A stretch of DNA of 64,000 nucleotides from Streptomyces cyaneochromogenes (GCF_003963535.1 NZ_CP034539.1:4278001-4342000), one strand, 5' to 3'; shown: positions 25,191 through 34,500, counted from the stretch's first letter. The notes: generated by a model from the sequence alone, not told the origin. Translations and numbers: made by a program.

Positions 25191-25838
25191 CTACGCGGGA
25201 TTCCCCTGCGGGTTCTGCCGGGTGTTCTGCGGGTTCGAGTGCGGCGTCTTCCGGGAGCGTGCCCGCTGCCAACGGCTCAGCAACCCTTCCGGGACCTCTT
25301 CCGCCGTGAGCGCGAAGACGAGATGGTCCCGCCAGGCCCCGTCGATGTGGAGATATCGCGGACGCAGCCCCTCCTCGCGGAATCCGAGTTTCTCCACGAC
25401 CCGGCGGCTGGGCCCGTTCTCGGGGCGAATGCAGACCTCGATGCGGTGCAGACCGACGGTCCGGAAACAGTGGTCCACGACGAGCGCCACGGCGGTCGGC
25501 ATCACCCCGCGGCCCGCCACCGCCTCGTCCACCCAGTAACCGACGTGGCCCGAGCACATCGAGCCCCAGGTGATCCCGGCGACCGTCAACTGCCCGACCA
25601 GTCGCCCCTGGTACTCGATGACGAACGGCAGCATCCGGCCCGCGTTCGCCTCGGACCGCAGGTGGCGGACCATCTGGCGGTAGGTCGGCCGGTGCGCGAT
25701 CGGCCCGCTGGGCGTGGGCGGCGGAATCGTGGCCTCCCACGGGCGCAGCCAGTCGCGGTTGCGTCGGTTGACCTCGCGCCAGGCCCGCTGGTCGCGCATC
25801 TTTATCGGCCTCAGGACGACGTCGCCGTCCCTCAGCAC
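25191..25838 (-). CDS. rimJ: RimJ-type GNAT acetyltransferase
   Basis: The protein has 215 residues. It has the RimJ/RimL fold: VVLRPIKMRDQRAW at the start, ITWGSMCSGHVGYWVDEAVAG and the acetyl-CoA motif RPENGPSRRVVEKLGFREEG. It probably acetylates the alpha-amino group of a ribosomal protein or other N-terminus. It sits between mog and sepX, where the mycobacterial and corynebacterial relatives of this cluster also have rimJ. Start GTG at 25838; the C-terminal 30 residues are basic and disordered. Confidence 0.85.
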   Translation of the reverse strand: MLRDGDVVLRPIKMRDQRAWREVNRRNRDWLRPWEATIPPPTPSGPIAHRPTYRQMVRHLRSEANAGRMLPFVIEYQGRLVGQLTVAGITWGSMCSGHVGYWVDEAVAGRGVMPTAVALVVDHCFRTVGLHRIEVCIRPENGPSRRVVEKLGFREEGLRPRYLHIDGAWRDHLVFALTAEEVPEGLLSRWQRARSRKTPHSNPQNTRQNPQGNPA

Positions 25839-25858
25839 GACGGGCCAGGATGGGCTGT

Positions 25859-26356
25859 TCAGCTCGCACCCCCACTGGGTCTGGGGTGGTCGCCGCCGCG
25901 GATCTGGTCCACGGCGTGGACCAGCAGGGGCTCCAGGACGGCCAGCCCGTCCTTCACCCCGCCGCTGGAACCGGGCAGATTCACGATCAGGGTGCTCCTC
26001 GCCACTCCGGCCAGGCCCCGGGAGAGCGCGGCGGTCGGCACCTTCTGCCGTCCGAACGCCCGGATGGCCTCCGCGATGCCCGGCACCTCGTAGTCGATCA
26101 CCTCGCGGGTCGCCTCGGGGGTGCGGTCGGTGGGTGAGACGCCGGTGCCTCCGGTGGTCACGATGACGTCGTACCCCGCCTCGACACCGGCGTGCAGGGC
26201 GGCCGCGACCGGGTCGCCGTCGGGCACGATCTGCGGCCCCTCGACCTCGAGGCCGAAGCCCTTGAGGCCCTCGGCGATCAGTGGGCCGCCCTTGTCCTCG
26301 TAGACCCCGGCGGCAGCCCTGTTGGAGGCCGTGACCACGAGAGCGCGATACGTCAT
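25859..26356 (-). CDS. mog: Molybdopterin adenylyltransferase (MogA/MoaB-like)
   Basis: This 165-residue protein has the molybdopterin-binding fold: TTGGTGVSPTDRTPEAT, the VPGIAEAIR segment and the LPGSSGGVKDGL loop. It activates molybdopterin with ATP, producing adenylyl-molybdopterin, before the metal is inserted by MoeA. Start overlaps the stop of moaC (ATGA), so it is co-translated. The two are in the classic order of actinobacterial clusters. Confidence 0.92.
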   Translation of the reverse strand: MTYRALVVTASNRAAAGVYEDKGGPLIAEGLKGFGLEVEGPQIVPDGDPVAAALHAGVEAGYDVIVTTGGTGVSPTDRTPEATREVIDYEVPGIAEAIRAFGRQKVPTAALSRGLAGVARSTLIVNLPGSSGGVKDGLAVLEPLLVHAVDQIRGGDHPRPSGGAS

Positions 26357-26847
26357 GACCGGCTCCAGTCGCCCGACTTGCCGCCCGTCTTCTGCTCCAC
26401 CCGCACGTCCGTGATGACCGCTCCCTTGTCGACCGCCTTCACCATGTCGATCACGGTGAGCGCGGCGACGGAGACCGCGGTGAGGGCCTCCATCTCGACG
26501 CCCGTACGGTCCGTGGTCTTCACGGTGGCCTGGATCTCCACGGCGTCGTCCGCGACCGACAGATCCAGTTTCACACCGGACACCGACAACGGATGGCACA
26601 GCGGGATCAGGTCCGGCGTGCGCTTGGCACCCATGATGCCCGCGATGCGCGCGGTGGCCAGGGCGTCGCCCTTGGGGACGCCCTCGCCGCGCAGCAGCTC
26701 GACCACGCGGGGTGAGACGAGGACGCGTCCGCTGGCGCGGGCCGTGCGCGCGGTCACGTCCTTGTCGGACACGTCGACCATGCGGGCCGCGCCCGCGTCG
26801 TCGATGTGCGTGAGTCGGTCCTGGGTGGATGGGTCCTGCGTGCTCAT
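26353..26847 (-). CDS. moaC: Cyclic pyranopterin monophosphate synthase MoaC
   Basis: The protein has 164 residues. Conserved MoaC elements are visible: MVDVSDKDVTARTA, GVPKGDALATARIAGI, TPDLIPLCHPL and GVEMEALTAVSVAALTVIDMVKAVDK. It converts the MoaA product to cyclic pyranopterin phosphate in molybdopterin synthesis. It is between mog and the glp/moeA gene. The leading methionine region was chosen at 26847 since a ribosome site lies just upstream. Confidence 0.95.
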   Translation of the reverse strand: MSTQDPSTQDRLTHIDDAGAARMVDVSDKDVTARTARASGRVLVSPRVVELLRGEGVPKGDALATARIAGIMGAKRTPDLIPLCHPLSVSGVKLDLSVADDAVEIQATVKTTDRTGVEMEALTAVSVAALTVIDMVKAVDKGAVITDVRVEQKTGGKSGDWSRS

Positions 26848-26933
26848 GCTGCTGTGGCGCTCCCGGTCCGGGCCCGTCGCGGTGCGGCGCACGGGCCTGC
26901 TGTGCGCGACACGGTACCGCCAACCAGGGGTGC

Positions 26934-28256
26934 TCAGCCGAGCAGGACCACCTCGACCTCGGCGCCGGGCTCGACGCTCTCCGCGTCCTCGGGGACGACG
27001 ATCAGCGCGTCCGCGTGCGCGAGGGCGGTGATGAGGTGGGATCCGGCGCCGCCGACGGGCCGGACCTCGCCGTCGGCGTACGCCCCACGCAGGAACTGCC
27101 GGCGCCCCTTGGGCGAGCTCAGCGCCTTGTCCGCGGTCAGGGTCGCGCTCACGCGCGGACGGTGGACGTCCTCCAGGCCCATCAGTGTCCGGATCGCGGG
27201 GCGCACGAAGATCTCGAAGGAGACGTACGACGACACCGGGTTGCCCGGGAGCGCGAGCAGCGGGGTGTGGTCGGGGCCGATGGAGCCGAAGCCCTGGGGC
27301 TTGCCGGGCTGCATGGCGAGCTTGCGGAACTCGACGCCGCTGCCCGCCTCGTCCTCGTCGCCGACGTGGGACAGCGCCTCCTTGACGACGTCGTACGCCC
27401 CGACGCTGACGCCGCCGGTGGTGACCATGAGGTCGGCGCGGACGAGTTGGTCCTCGATGGTGGACCGGAGCGTCTCGACGTCGTCGGCGACGGCGCCCAC
27501 GCGGTAGGCGATGGCGCCCGCGTCCCGGGCGGCCGCGGTCAGGGCGAAGCTGTTGGAGTCGTAGATCTGGCCGCTGCCCAGCGTCTCGTCGGGCTGGACG
27601 AGTTCGCTGCCGGTGGACAGCACGACCACGCGCGGGCGCGGGCGCACGCGTACGCTGCCTCGGCCGATCGCGGCGAGCAGGGCGATCTGCGGCGGCCCGA
27701 GGACCGTGCCGGCTTCGAGCGCCCGGTCGCCGGACTTCACGTCGCTGCCCTGCGCGCGCACATGCGCGCGTGCCTCGGCCGGCCGGTAGACGTGCACATC
27801 GCCCTGGGCGCCCTCGGGGGCCAGGCCGCGGGCGCGCATGCCGGTCACCGGGCCCTCGCCGAGGCCTCCGTCGGTCCACTCCACCGGAACGACGGTCTCG
27901 GCGCCGGGCGGCAGCGGGGCACCGGTCATGATGCGGGCGGCCTGGCCGGGGCCCACTTGGAGCAGTTCGGCCTGGCCCGCCGCGACGTCCCCGACGACCT
28001 CCAGGACGGCGGGGAACTCCTCGCTCGCGCCCGCGACATCCGCGACCCGCACCGCGTACCCGTCCATCGAGCTGTTGTCGAACGGCGGCAGCGAGACCGG
28101 CACCGTGACGTCCTCGACCAGGACGCAGCCCTGGGCGTCGAGGAGTTGCAGCTCGATGGGTTCGAGGGGGCGGACGGTCGTGAGGATGTCCTCCAGGTGT
28201 TCGTCCACCGACCAGAGGTGGTCCTGGTCGGCCGGGCGGGTCGCGGCGGTGCTCAA
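26934..28256 (-). CDS. glp: MoeA/gephyrin-like protein (Glp)
   Basis: The protein has 440 residues. It has the full MoeA/gephyrin E architecture: N-terminal MoeA domain (NSSMDGYAVR), a molybdopterin-binding domain (TGSELV, TTGGVSVGAYD, PGNPVSSYVSF) and a C-terminal domain IV. In Corynebacterium this position (galU-glp-rimJ-glpR) is held by Glp, a MoeA paralogue that joins FtsZ to the membrane receptor GlpR. The same order with sepX here argues for this role. A catalytic molybdenum insertase function remains possible. Start is TTG at 28256, 4 bp after galU. Confidence 0.85.
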   Translation of the reverse strand: MSTAATRPADQDHLWSVDEHLEDILTTVRPLEPIELQLLDAQGCVLVEDVTVPVSLPPFDNSSMDGYAVRVADVAGASEEFPAVLEVVGDVAAGQAELLQVGPGQAARIMTGAPLPPGAETVVPVEWTDGGLGEGPVTGMRARGLAPEGAQGDVHVYRPAEARAHVRAQGSDVKSGDRALEAGTVLGPPQIALLAAIGRGSVRVRPRPRVVVLSTGSELVQPDETLGSGQIYDSNSFALTAAARDAGAIAYRVGAVADDVETLRSTIEDQLVRADLMVTTGGVSVGAYDVVKEALSHVGDEDEAGSGVEFRKLAMQPGKPQGFGSIGPDHTPLLALPGNPVSSYVSFEIFVRPAIRTLMGLEDVHRPRVSATLTADKALSSPKGRRQFLRGAYADGEVRPVGGAGSHLITALAHADALIVVPEDAESVEPGAEVEVVLLG

Positions 28257-28260
28257 AGCG

Positions 28261-29163
28261 CTACATCTCCTCGGCTACGTAACTGCGAAGCCAGGTCCGG
28301 AAGTCCGGGCCCAGGTCTTCACGTTCGCATGCGAGTCTGACAATGGCACGCAGGTAGTCGCCCCGGTCACCGGTGTCATAGCGGCGGCCCTTGAAGACGA
28401 CGCCGTGCACCGGGCCGCCGACCTTCTCGTCCTGCGAGAGCTGCTGGAGGGCGTCTGTGAGCTGGATCTCGCCGCCGCGGCCCGGCTCCGTCTCGCGCAG
28501 TATGTCGAAGATGTGCGGGTCGAGGACATAGCGGCCGATGATGGCGTAGTTGGACGGCGCGTCGGCCGCGGCGGGCTTCTCGACCAGGTCGTGGACCTTG
28601 ACGACGTCCCCGTCCTCGGTGGGGTCGACGGCCGCGCACCCGTAGAGGTGGATCTGCTCGGGCGAGACCTCCATGAGCGCGATGACGCTGCCGCCGCGCT
28701 GCTCCTGGACCTCGACCATCCGCTTGAGCAGCGGGTCGCGCGGGTCGATCAGGTCGTCGCCGAGGAGGACCGCGAAGGGCTCGTCGCCGACGTGCGGGGC
28801 GGCGCACAGGACGGCGTGACCGAGGCCCCTGGGGTCGCCCTGACGGACGTAGTGCATGGTGGCCAGGTCGCTGGACTCCTGGACCTTGGCGAGCCGTTCG
28901 GCGTCGCCCTTCTTCTCCAGCGCGGACTCGAGTTCGTAGTTGCGGTCGAAGTGGTCCTCCAGGGGGCGCTTGTTGCGGCCCGTGATCATGAGGACGTCGT
29001 CGAGGCCGGCGGAGACGGCCTCTTCGACCACGTACTGGATCGCCGGCTTGTCGACGACCGGCAGCATCTCCTTGGGAGTGGCTTTGGTGGCCGGAAGGAA
29101 GCGGGTGCCTAGGCCCGCTGCGGGGATGACAGCCTTGCTGATCCGAGGGTGCGACTGAGTCAT
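28261..29163 (-). CDS. galU: UTP-glucose-1-phosphate uridylyltransferase
   Basis: This 300-residue enzyme has the nucleotidyltransferase signature AAGLGTRFLPATKATPKEMLP, GDDLIDPRDP and FKGRRYDTGDRGDYL. It makes UDP-glucose for glycogen, exopolysaccharide and other glycans. It is the first gene of the division/molybdopterin cluster. The ATG at 29163 (MTQSHPRISKAVIPA) follows GGTGG. Its promoter region is shared with the divergent cyclo-ligase gene. Confidence 0.95.
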   Translation of the reverse strand: MTQSHPRISKAVIPAAGLGTRFLPATKATPKEMLPVVDKPAIQYVVEEAVSAGLDDVLMITGRNKRPLEDHFDRNYELESALEKKGDAERLAKVQESSDLATMHYVRQGDPRGLGHAVLCAAPHVGDEPFAVLLGDDLIDPRDPLLKRMVEVQEQRGGSVIALMEVSPEQIHLYGCAAVDPTEDGDVVKVHDLVEKPAAADAPSNYAIIGRYVLDPHIFDILRETEPGRGGEIQLTDALQQLSQDEKVGGPVHGVVFKGRRYDTGDRGDYLRAIVRLACEREDLGPDFRTWLRSYVAEEM

Positions 29164-29257
29164 GCCCGCCACCTTATCCGGTGCCTTTGTATGGAATCTG
29201 AGGCTCCGGTTATTTGGAACTCATATGAGCCCATTGGGAAGGGTACGGAAGCGACGG

Positions 29258-29878
29258 GTGAGTCACATCGGACGTTCGGGCGAGACTGACAAGCGAATGT
29301 TGCGGCGAGAGTTCCTCGCGGTGAGAAGCAGGTTGACGGCGGATGACGTGCGGGCATCCGCCGTCGCGCTGGCCGAGCGGGCCCTGGACCTGCCCGAACT
29401 GGCGCACGCGCGCGTGGTGGCGGCGTACGTCTCCGTCGGCACCGAACCGGGCACGCCGGCGCTGCTGGACGCACTGCGCGCGCGGGGCGTGCGCGTCCTG
29501 CTCCCGGCCCTGCTGCCCGACAACGACCTCGACTGGGGCGCGTACACCGGGGAGGACTCCCTCGCCCGGGTCCAACACGGCAAGCTGATGGCCCTCTTGG
29601 AGCCGAGCGGCGAACGCCTCGGCCCGGACGCCGTGACCGACGCCGACGTGGTGCTGCTGCCGGGCCTCGCGGTCGACGCGCGCGGAATGCGGCTGGGACG
29701 CGGCGGGGGGTCGTACGACCGCGTCCTCGCCCGTCTGGAGAGTGCGGGCGCCCGTGCCTCGCTCGTGGTGCTGCTGTACGACTCCGAGGTCGTCGAGCGC
29801 GTCCCCGAGGAGCCGCACGACCGTCCGGTGCACGCGGTGGTGACACCGTCGGGTGTGCGCCGCTTCCGGGACTCCTGA
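29258..29878 (+). CDS. 5-formyltetrahydrofolate cyclo-ligase
   Basis: The protein has 206 residues with the ATP-binding and folate motifs of this family: RREFLAVRSRL, LLPDNDLDWGAYTG, DVVLLPGLAVDARGMRLGRG and GGSYDRVLARL. The reaction is ATP + 5-formyl-THF to 5,10-methenyl-THF, ADP and phosphate, returning stored folate to one-carbon metabolism. The GTG at 29258 was preferred, but an ATG at 29225 is also possible. It diverges from galU, as in Mycobacterium. Confidence 0.88.
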   Translation: MSHIGRSGETDKRMLRREFLAVRSRLTADDVRASAVALAERALDLPELAHARVVAAYVSVGTEPGTPALLDALRARGVRVLLPALLPDNDLDWGAYTGEDSLARVQHGKLMALLEPSGERLGPDAVTDADVVLLPGLAVDARGMRLGRGGGSYDRVLARLESAGARASLVVLLYDSEVVERVPEEPHDRPVHAVVTPSGVRRFRDS

Positions 29879-29895
29879 GTCGCGTCCCGCATGCG

Positions 29896-29930
29896 AAGGG
29901 GCCCTCACGCGTGCGCGTGGAGGGCCCCTT
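29896..29930. terminator. Bidirectional hairpin terminator
   Basis: AAGGGGCCCTC and GAGGGCCCCTT form a perfect 11-bp stem, extended by an inner CACGC/GCGTG stem. It separates the cyclo-ligase gene from the convergent penicillin-acylase gene. Confidence 0.85.
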
Positions 29931-29952
29931 TCGGCCGTTCGCCGTCAGCGGG

Positions 29953-32724
29953 TCACGGCCTGAGCACCAGGGTGTCCTCCGTGCTGTCGTCGACCGCGCC
30001 GTCCGAGAAGGACCAGTCGAGCAGTTCGCCGTCGGCCCACTTGTCCGTCTGGTCGGTGTAGTGGGCGTTGTAGGCGTGTCCGGAGGCGCCGGTGAGGTTG
30101 ATCCACTTCGACTTGTCGAGGTCGCCGAGGTTGACCACCATCCGCATCGACGGCACCCAGACGACGCCGTAGCCGCCCGCGGCGTTCCAGCCGGTGGCGT
30201 TGACCGTGCCCTCGCCGCCGCTGAGCTTCCAGGGGCCGCGGTTGAGGACGTACTGCAGGAAACCGGGGCCCTCGGTGCCGAGCGTCTGGTTCTTCAGGAA
30301 CAGGCGGTGCAGCCGGCCCCAGCTCCAGGTGTCGATGTCCTTGCCGAGCTTGGCCGTCAGCTCCCAGCGGGCGTCGATCATGGCCCGCCTGAACAGGCTG
30401 TCGCGGTCGGTGGCGCCGGGGCGGGTGCCCGACCTCGGCGTCGTCCACCAGTCGCTCTTCTCGTCGTTCATGAGGCTGCGCACGACCTCGAACCAGCGGT
30501 CGCCGCCGTCCGGCTGCGCCTGGTCGGCGTCGCGCTCACCGCACTCGCGCACCTTGTCCGTCTGGTCCGCGGGGCCCGTGGTGTTGACGGGGTCGACGTA
30601 CAGGCACTGGCCCTTGACCCGCAGCTCCTTGGGCAGCTTGTTGCCGAAGGCGAGCTTGAGGACGTTGCGCCAGACCGAGTTGAAGTAGGCGGCAGCCGCC
30701 GAGTCGGCGTCCTGGGTGTAGTCCCAGCCCTCCAGGAGCTCCTGCGCGTCCCGGACGTCCTTGTCCTCGATATCGATCTTCAGCAGCTTGGGCACGAGCA
30801 GCTTGGCGATCTCGCTGCTGTTGTCGAGCTGCATCTGGCGCATGTCGTCGGTGGAGATCTTGCCGCCGTCGTCGATCTTCGACTGGATCAGGTCGGTGAT
30901 GCGCTGGCTGCGGGCGCCGTAGCCCCAGTCCGTGGTGAGCGTGTACGGGTACTTGGCCTTGTCGACCACCGCCTGGTTGGCGGTGACGATGTAGCCGCGG
31001 GCCGGGTCGTACTCGTACGGCAGCTCGTCGTCGTCGATGTAGCCGGTCCAGCGGGACTTGGAGTCCCAGCCCGGCGCCGGGACGGAGCCGTCGTAGCCCT
31101 GCGCGCGCGTGGGGATCTTTCCGGGCAGCGTGTAGCCGATGTGGTTCTTCGTGTCGGCGTAGACGAGGTTCTGCGAGGGCACGTCGAACAGGGTCGCCGC
31201 GGCACGGAAGTCGTTCCAGTTCGCCGCCCTGTTCATGGCGAACACGGCGTCCATGGAGGTGCCCGGCTCCAGCGCGGTCCAGCGCAGCGCGATGCCGTAG
31301 CCGTCGCCGCGGTCGGGGGCGGCGGTGTCGACGGTGGCCTTCTTGCCGACCTTCACCAGCTCGCTGCTGCGGTCGGACAGCAGGGGCATCCCGTCCTTGG
31401 TCTCCCGGACGACGATCTTCTTGGACGTGCCGCCGGCGACCTTGATGGTCTCCTCGCGCGTGGTGAAGGGCACCGTCCTGCCGTCGTACAGGTAGCCGTC
31501 GCCGGAGAGCTTCTCCAGGTAGAGGTCGGTGACGTCGACGCCGGAGTTGGTCATGCCCCAGGAGATGTTCTGGTTGTGGCCGATGATCACGCCGGGCATG
31601 CCCGCGAAGGTGTAGCCGGTGACGTCGTACTGGCACTTGCTGGAGACCGAGCGGCAGTGCAGGCCCATCTGGTACCAGACGGACGGCAGCGAGGCCGACA
31701 GGTGCGGGTCGTTGGCCAGCAGCGGCTCGCCGGTGATGGTGTACTTCCCGGCGACCACCCAGGAGTTGGAGCCGATGCCGTTGCCGTTCACGCCGACGGC
31801 CGTCGGAAGGCCGTCCAGGACGTCCTGGAGGCCCGCCAGCTGGCTCTGCAGTCCGCTGGTGCCCGACGAGGAGGCCGTCCCCGCCGTACCGCTCGCGGAG
31901 CCGCCGGCGGACGAGCCCGCGGTGGACGCGGAGCCGCCCTGCCGGAACGTCTTGGTGACCGCGTCGTACCCGCCGGCCTGGACGATCGTCTTGTTGCGGC
32001 TGTAGGGGTACTGCGGGTACAGGTCCGCGATCTCCTTGGGGCCGAGGCGGCTGGTCATCAGGGCGCGGTCGATCTCGTCCTGCATGTTGCCGCGCAGGTC
32101 CCAGGCCATCGCCTTGAGCCAGGAGATCGAGTCGACCGGGGTCCACTTCGCCGGCTTGTAGTCGTTCTCGAACCCGAGAGCCGCGTACTCCAGGGAGATG
32201 TCCTTGTTGTCCTTGCCGTCCAGGTAGGCGTTGACGCCCTTGGCGTAGGCCTGGAGGTACTTCTTGGTGGAGGCCGACAGCGTCTTGTCGTACTCCTCCT
32301 GCGCGATCCGGTCCCAGCCCAGGGTGCGCAGGAACTCGTCGTTGTCGACCTGCCCCTTGCCGAACATCTCCGACAGGCGCCCGGAGGTCATGTGCCGGCG
32401 CACGTCCATCTCGTAGAACCGGTCCTGCGCCTGGACGTAGCCCTGCGCCATGAACAGGTCCTCGTCGGAGGAGGCGTAGATCTGCGGGATGCCGTAGTCG
32501 TCGCGCTTCACGTCGACGGGCCCGGACAGGCCCTCCAGCGCGATCGAGCCCTTGGTCTGCGGGAAGGAGGCACGGACGGTACTGATGGACCAGTAGGCAC
32601 CGCCGGTGACGCCCGCGATCAGGGCCAGCGCCAGCACGAGGACGAACAGACGGGCTTTGCGCCCCTTCTTCCTGCCGGACTTGCCGGGCTGCTGACCCGT
32701 GGAGGCGGTGGTATTCGGGGGCAT
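29953..32724 (-). CDS. Penicillin-acylase-type N-terminal nucleophile hydrolase
   Basis: This 923-residue protein has an N-terminal cytosolic stretch, a signal-anchor helix (about residues 27-50, RLFVLVLALALIAGVTGGAY), the alpha chain, and a likely autoproteolysis site Gly-Ser319 (GIGSNSWVV) that starts the beta chain. An extra Gly/Ser/Ala-rich linker lies at about 260-290 just before the cleavage site. Enzymes of this family hydrolyse amide bonds of penicillins, acyl-homoserine lactones or similar compounds outside the membrane. The substrate cannot be told. Confidence 0.92.
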   Translation of the reverse strand: MPPNTTASTGQQPGKSGRKKGRKARLFVLVLALALIAGVTGGAYWSISTVRASFPQTKGSIALEGLSGPVDVKRDDYGIPQIYASSDEDLFMAQGYVQAQDRFYEMDVRRHMTSGRLSEMFGKGQVDNDEFLRTLGWDRIAQEEYDKTLSASTKKYLQAYAKGVNAYLDGKDNKDISLEYAALGFENDYKPAKWTPVDSISWLKAMAWDLRGNMQDEIDRALMTSRLGPKEIADLYPQYPYSRNKTIVQAGGYDAVTKTFRQGGSASTAGSSAGGSASGTAGTASSSGTSGLQSQLAGLQDVLDGLPTAVGVNGNGIGSNSWVVAGKYTITGEPLLANDPHLSASLPSVWYQMGLHCRSVSSKCQYDVTGYTFAGMPGVIIGHNQNISWGMTNSGVDVTDLYLEKLSGDGYLYDGRTVPFTTREETIKVAGGTSKKIVVRETKDGMPLLSDRSSELVKVGKKATVDTAAPDRGDGYGIALRWTALEPGTSMDAVFAMNRAANWNDFRAAATLFDVPSQNLVYADTKNHIGYTLPGKIPTRAQGYDGSVPAPGWDSKSRWTGYIDDDELPYEYDPARGYIVTANQAVVDKAKYPYTLTTDWGYGARSQRITDLIQSKIDDGGKISTDDMRQMQLDNSSEIAKLLVPKLLKIDIEDKDVRDAQELLEGWDYTQDADSAAAAYFNSVWRNVLKLAFGNKLPKELRVKGQCLYVDPVNTTGPADQTDKVRECGERDADQAQPDGGDRWFEVVRSLMNDEKSDWWTTPRSGTRPGATDRDSLFRRAMIDARWELTAKLGKDIDTWSWGRLHRLFLKNQTLGTEGPGFLQYVLNRGPWKLSGGEGTVNATGWNAAGGYGVVWVPSMRMVVNLGDLDKSKWINLTGASGHAYNAHYTDQTDKWADGELLDWSFSDGAVDDSTEDTLVLRP

Positions 32725-32994
32725 CGCTGTCCTTGCTGTCCTAACGCGAGCGGCAGGGCTGGCTGTCCTTTTGAATGAGCGCTGGAGCAACCATAGGCGC
32801 AGGGCCCGGTGCCACTTGACGCGGAGTGGCGATCCAGCGCGGACGGACGTTCGATCATGCCTGTCCGAGCGTCAAGAAATCGTCAAGAGTTAGGTAAGGT
32901 AACGAAGTAGTTGGGTGCGGAGAACTGCCACTTCGTGTCCTATGTACGTTGAGCCCACGCGCGCGTGCGCGCGGGCCAGGGAAGGGAACGGCCG

Positions 32995-34491
32995 CTGACT
33001 GTCCACGACCTAAACCAGCTCCTGCTCGTCTGCTCGCTCGTCCTGCTCGTCGCCGTCGCAGCGGTCCGGATCTCCTCGCGCAGCGGGCTCCCCAGCCTGC
33101 TCGTGTACCTGGGCATCGGCGTACTCATGGGCCAGGACGGCATCGGCGGCATCCGCTTCGACGACGCCGAGCTGACGCAGGTCATCGGCTACGCGGCGCT
33201 GGTCGTGATCCTCGCCGAAGGCGGTCTGGGCACGAAGTGGAAGGAGATCAGGCCGGCTCTTCCGGCCGCGACCGCGCTGGCGCTGGCCGGGACCGGGATC
33301 AGCGTGGGGATCACGGCGGCGGGCGCGCACTACCTGGTCGGGCTGGACTGGCGGCAGTCGCTCATCATCGGGGCGGTCGTCTCCTCCACCGACGCGGCAG
33401 CGGTCTTCTCCGTGCTGCGCCGGATCCCCCTGCCCGCGCGCGTGACGGGCACCCTGGAGGCCGAGTCCGGCTTCAACGACGCCCCCGTGGTCATCCTGGT
33501 GGTCGCGTTCTCCCAGGCCGGCCCCATGGAGCACTGGTACGCGCTGGTGGGCGAGATAGCCCTGGAGCTGGCCATCGGCGCGGCCATCGGCATCACGGTG
33601 GGCCTGCTGGGCTCGTGGGGGCTCAGGCACGTGGCGCTGCCCGCCTCCGGTCTCTACCCGATCGCCGTCATGGCCATCGCCGTCACCGCGTACGCGGCCG
33701 GCGCGATGGCGCACGGCAGTGGCTTCCTGGCCGTGTACCTCGCCGCGATGGTGATGGGCAACGCCAAGCTGCCGCACTGGCCCGCCACGCGCGGGTTCGC
33801 CGACGGGGTCGGCTGGATCGCCCAGATCGGCATGTTCGTCCTGCTCGGCCTGCTGGTCACCCCGCACGAGCTGGGCGACGACATCCTGCCCGCGCTCGTC
33901 ATCGGACTGGTGCTGACCATGGTGGCTCGCCCGCTGAGCGTCGTGGCCTGTCTGACGCCGTTCCGGGTCGCCTGGCGGGAGCAGGTGCTGATGTCCTGGG
34001 CCGGGCTGCGCGGCGCCGTGCCCATCATCCTGGCGACGATCCCCATGGTGAGCGGCGTCCGGGACAGCCGCACCATCTTCAACATCGTCTTCGTCCTGGT
34101 CGTCGTCTACACCCTGGTCCAGGGCCCGACGCTGCCCTGGCTGGGCCGCAAGCTGAACCTCGGCCAGGGCCCCGAGGCCGCCGACCTCGGCATCGAGTCG
34201 GCGCCGCTGGAGCGGCTGCGCGGGCATCTGCTGTCCTTCGGGATCCCCGAGGGTTCGAAGATGCACGGCGTCGAGGTCAACGAGCTGCGGCTGCCCGCCG
34301 GGGCCGCCGTCACCCTGGTCGTCCGCGACGGAAAATCGTTCGTTCCGCTGCCGACGACGGTGCTGCGACTCGGGGACGAACTGCTCGTGGTCGCCACGGA
34401 TCCGGTACGGGACGCCGCCGAGAACCGGCTGCGGGCCGTGGCCGCCGGGGGCAAGCTGGCCGGATGGCTGGGGACGAACGGGACGAATTAA
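32995..34491 (+). CDS. Potassium/proton antiporter with C-terminal TrkA-C domain
   Basis: This 498-residue protein is an NhaP2/CvrA-type monovalent cation antiporter. It has about 12 helices, the transport-core motif VSSTDAAAVFSVL and ESGFNDAPVVI, and a C-terminal TrkA-C/RCK-C regulatory domain (residues ~410-480, SKMHGVEVNELRLPAG). It exchanges K+ or Na+ for protons across the membrane. The start appears to be CTG at 32995, preceded by AAGGGAA; a GTG at 32965 would add 10 residues. Confidence 0.88.
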   Translation: MTVHDLNQLLLVCSLVLLVAVAAVRISSRSGLPSLLVYLGIGVLMGQDGIGGIRFDDAELTQVIGYAALVVILAEGGLGTKWKEIRPALPAATALALAGTGISVGITAAGAHYLVGLDWRQSLIIGAVVSSTDAAAVFSVLRRIPLPARVTGTLEAESGFNDAPVVILVVAFSQAGPMEHWYALVGEIALELAIGAAIGITVGLLGSWGLRHVALPASGLYPIAVMAIAVTAYAAGAMAHGSGFLAVYLAAMVMGNAKLPHWPATRGFADGVGWIAQIGMFVLLGLLVTPHELGDDILPALVIGLVLTMVARPLSVVACLTPFRVAWREQVLMSWAGLRGAVPIILATIPMVSGVRDSRTIFNIVFVLVVVYTLVQGPTLPWLGRKLNLGQGPEAADLGIESAPLERLRGHLLSFGIPEGSKMHGVEVNELRLPAGAAVTLVVRDGKSFVPLPTTVLRLGDELLVVATDPVRDAAENRLRAVAAGGKLAGWLGTNGTN

Positions 34492-34500
34492 TCGCAGGTG

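Noticed and set aside
26934..28256. Plain molybdopterin molybdenumtransferase (MoeA) as the only role
   Set aside because: Not excluded as activity, but the galU-glp-rimJ-sepX neighbourhood is the one known for the division protein Glp, so that name is preferred.
29911..32778. 955-codon plus-strand open frame opposite the acylase gene
   Set aside because: No recognisable motif and typical antisense Val/Arg/Gly bias; acylase evidence on the minus strand is strong.
32890..32908. TTAGGTAAGGTAAC resembles an iron box (DmdR/IdeR type) before the antiporter gene
   Set aside because: Only the left half matches the 19-bp consensus and the downstream gene has no iron link.
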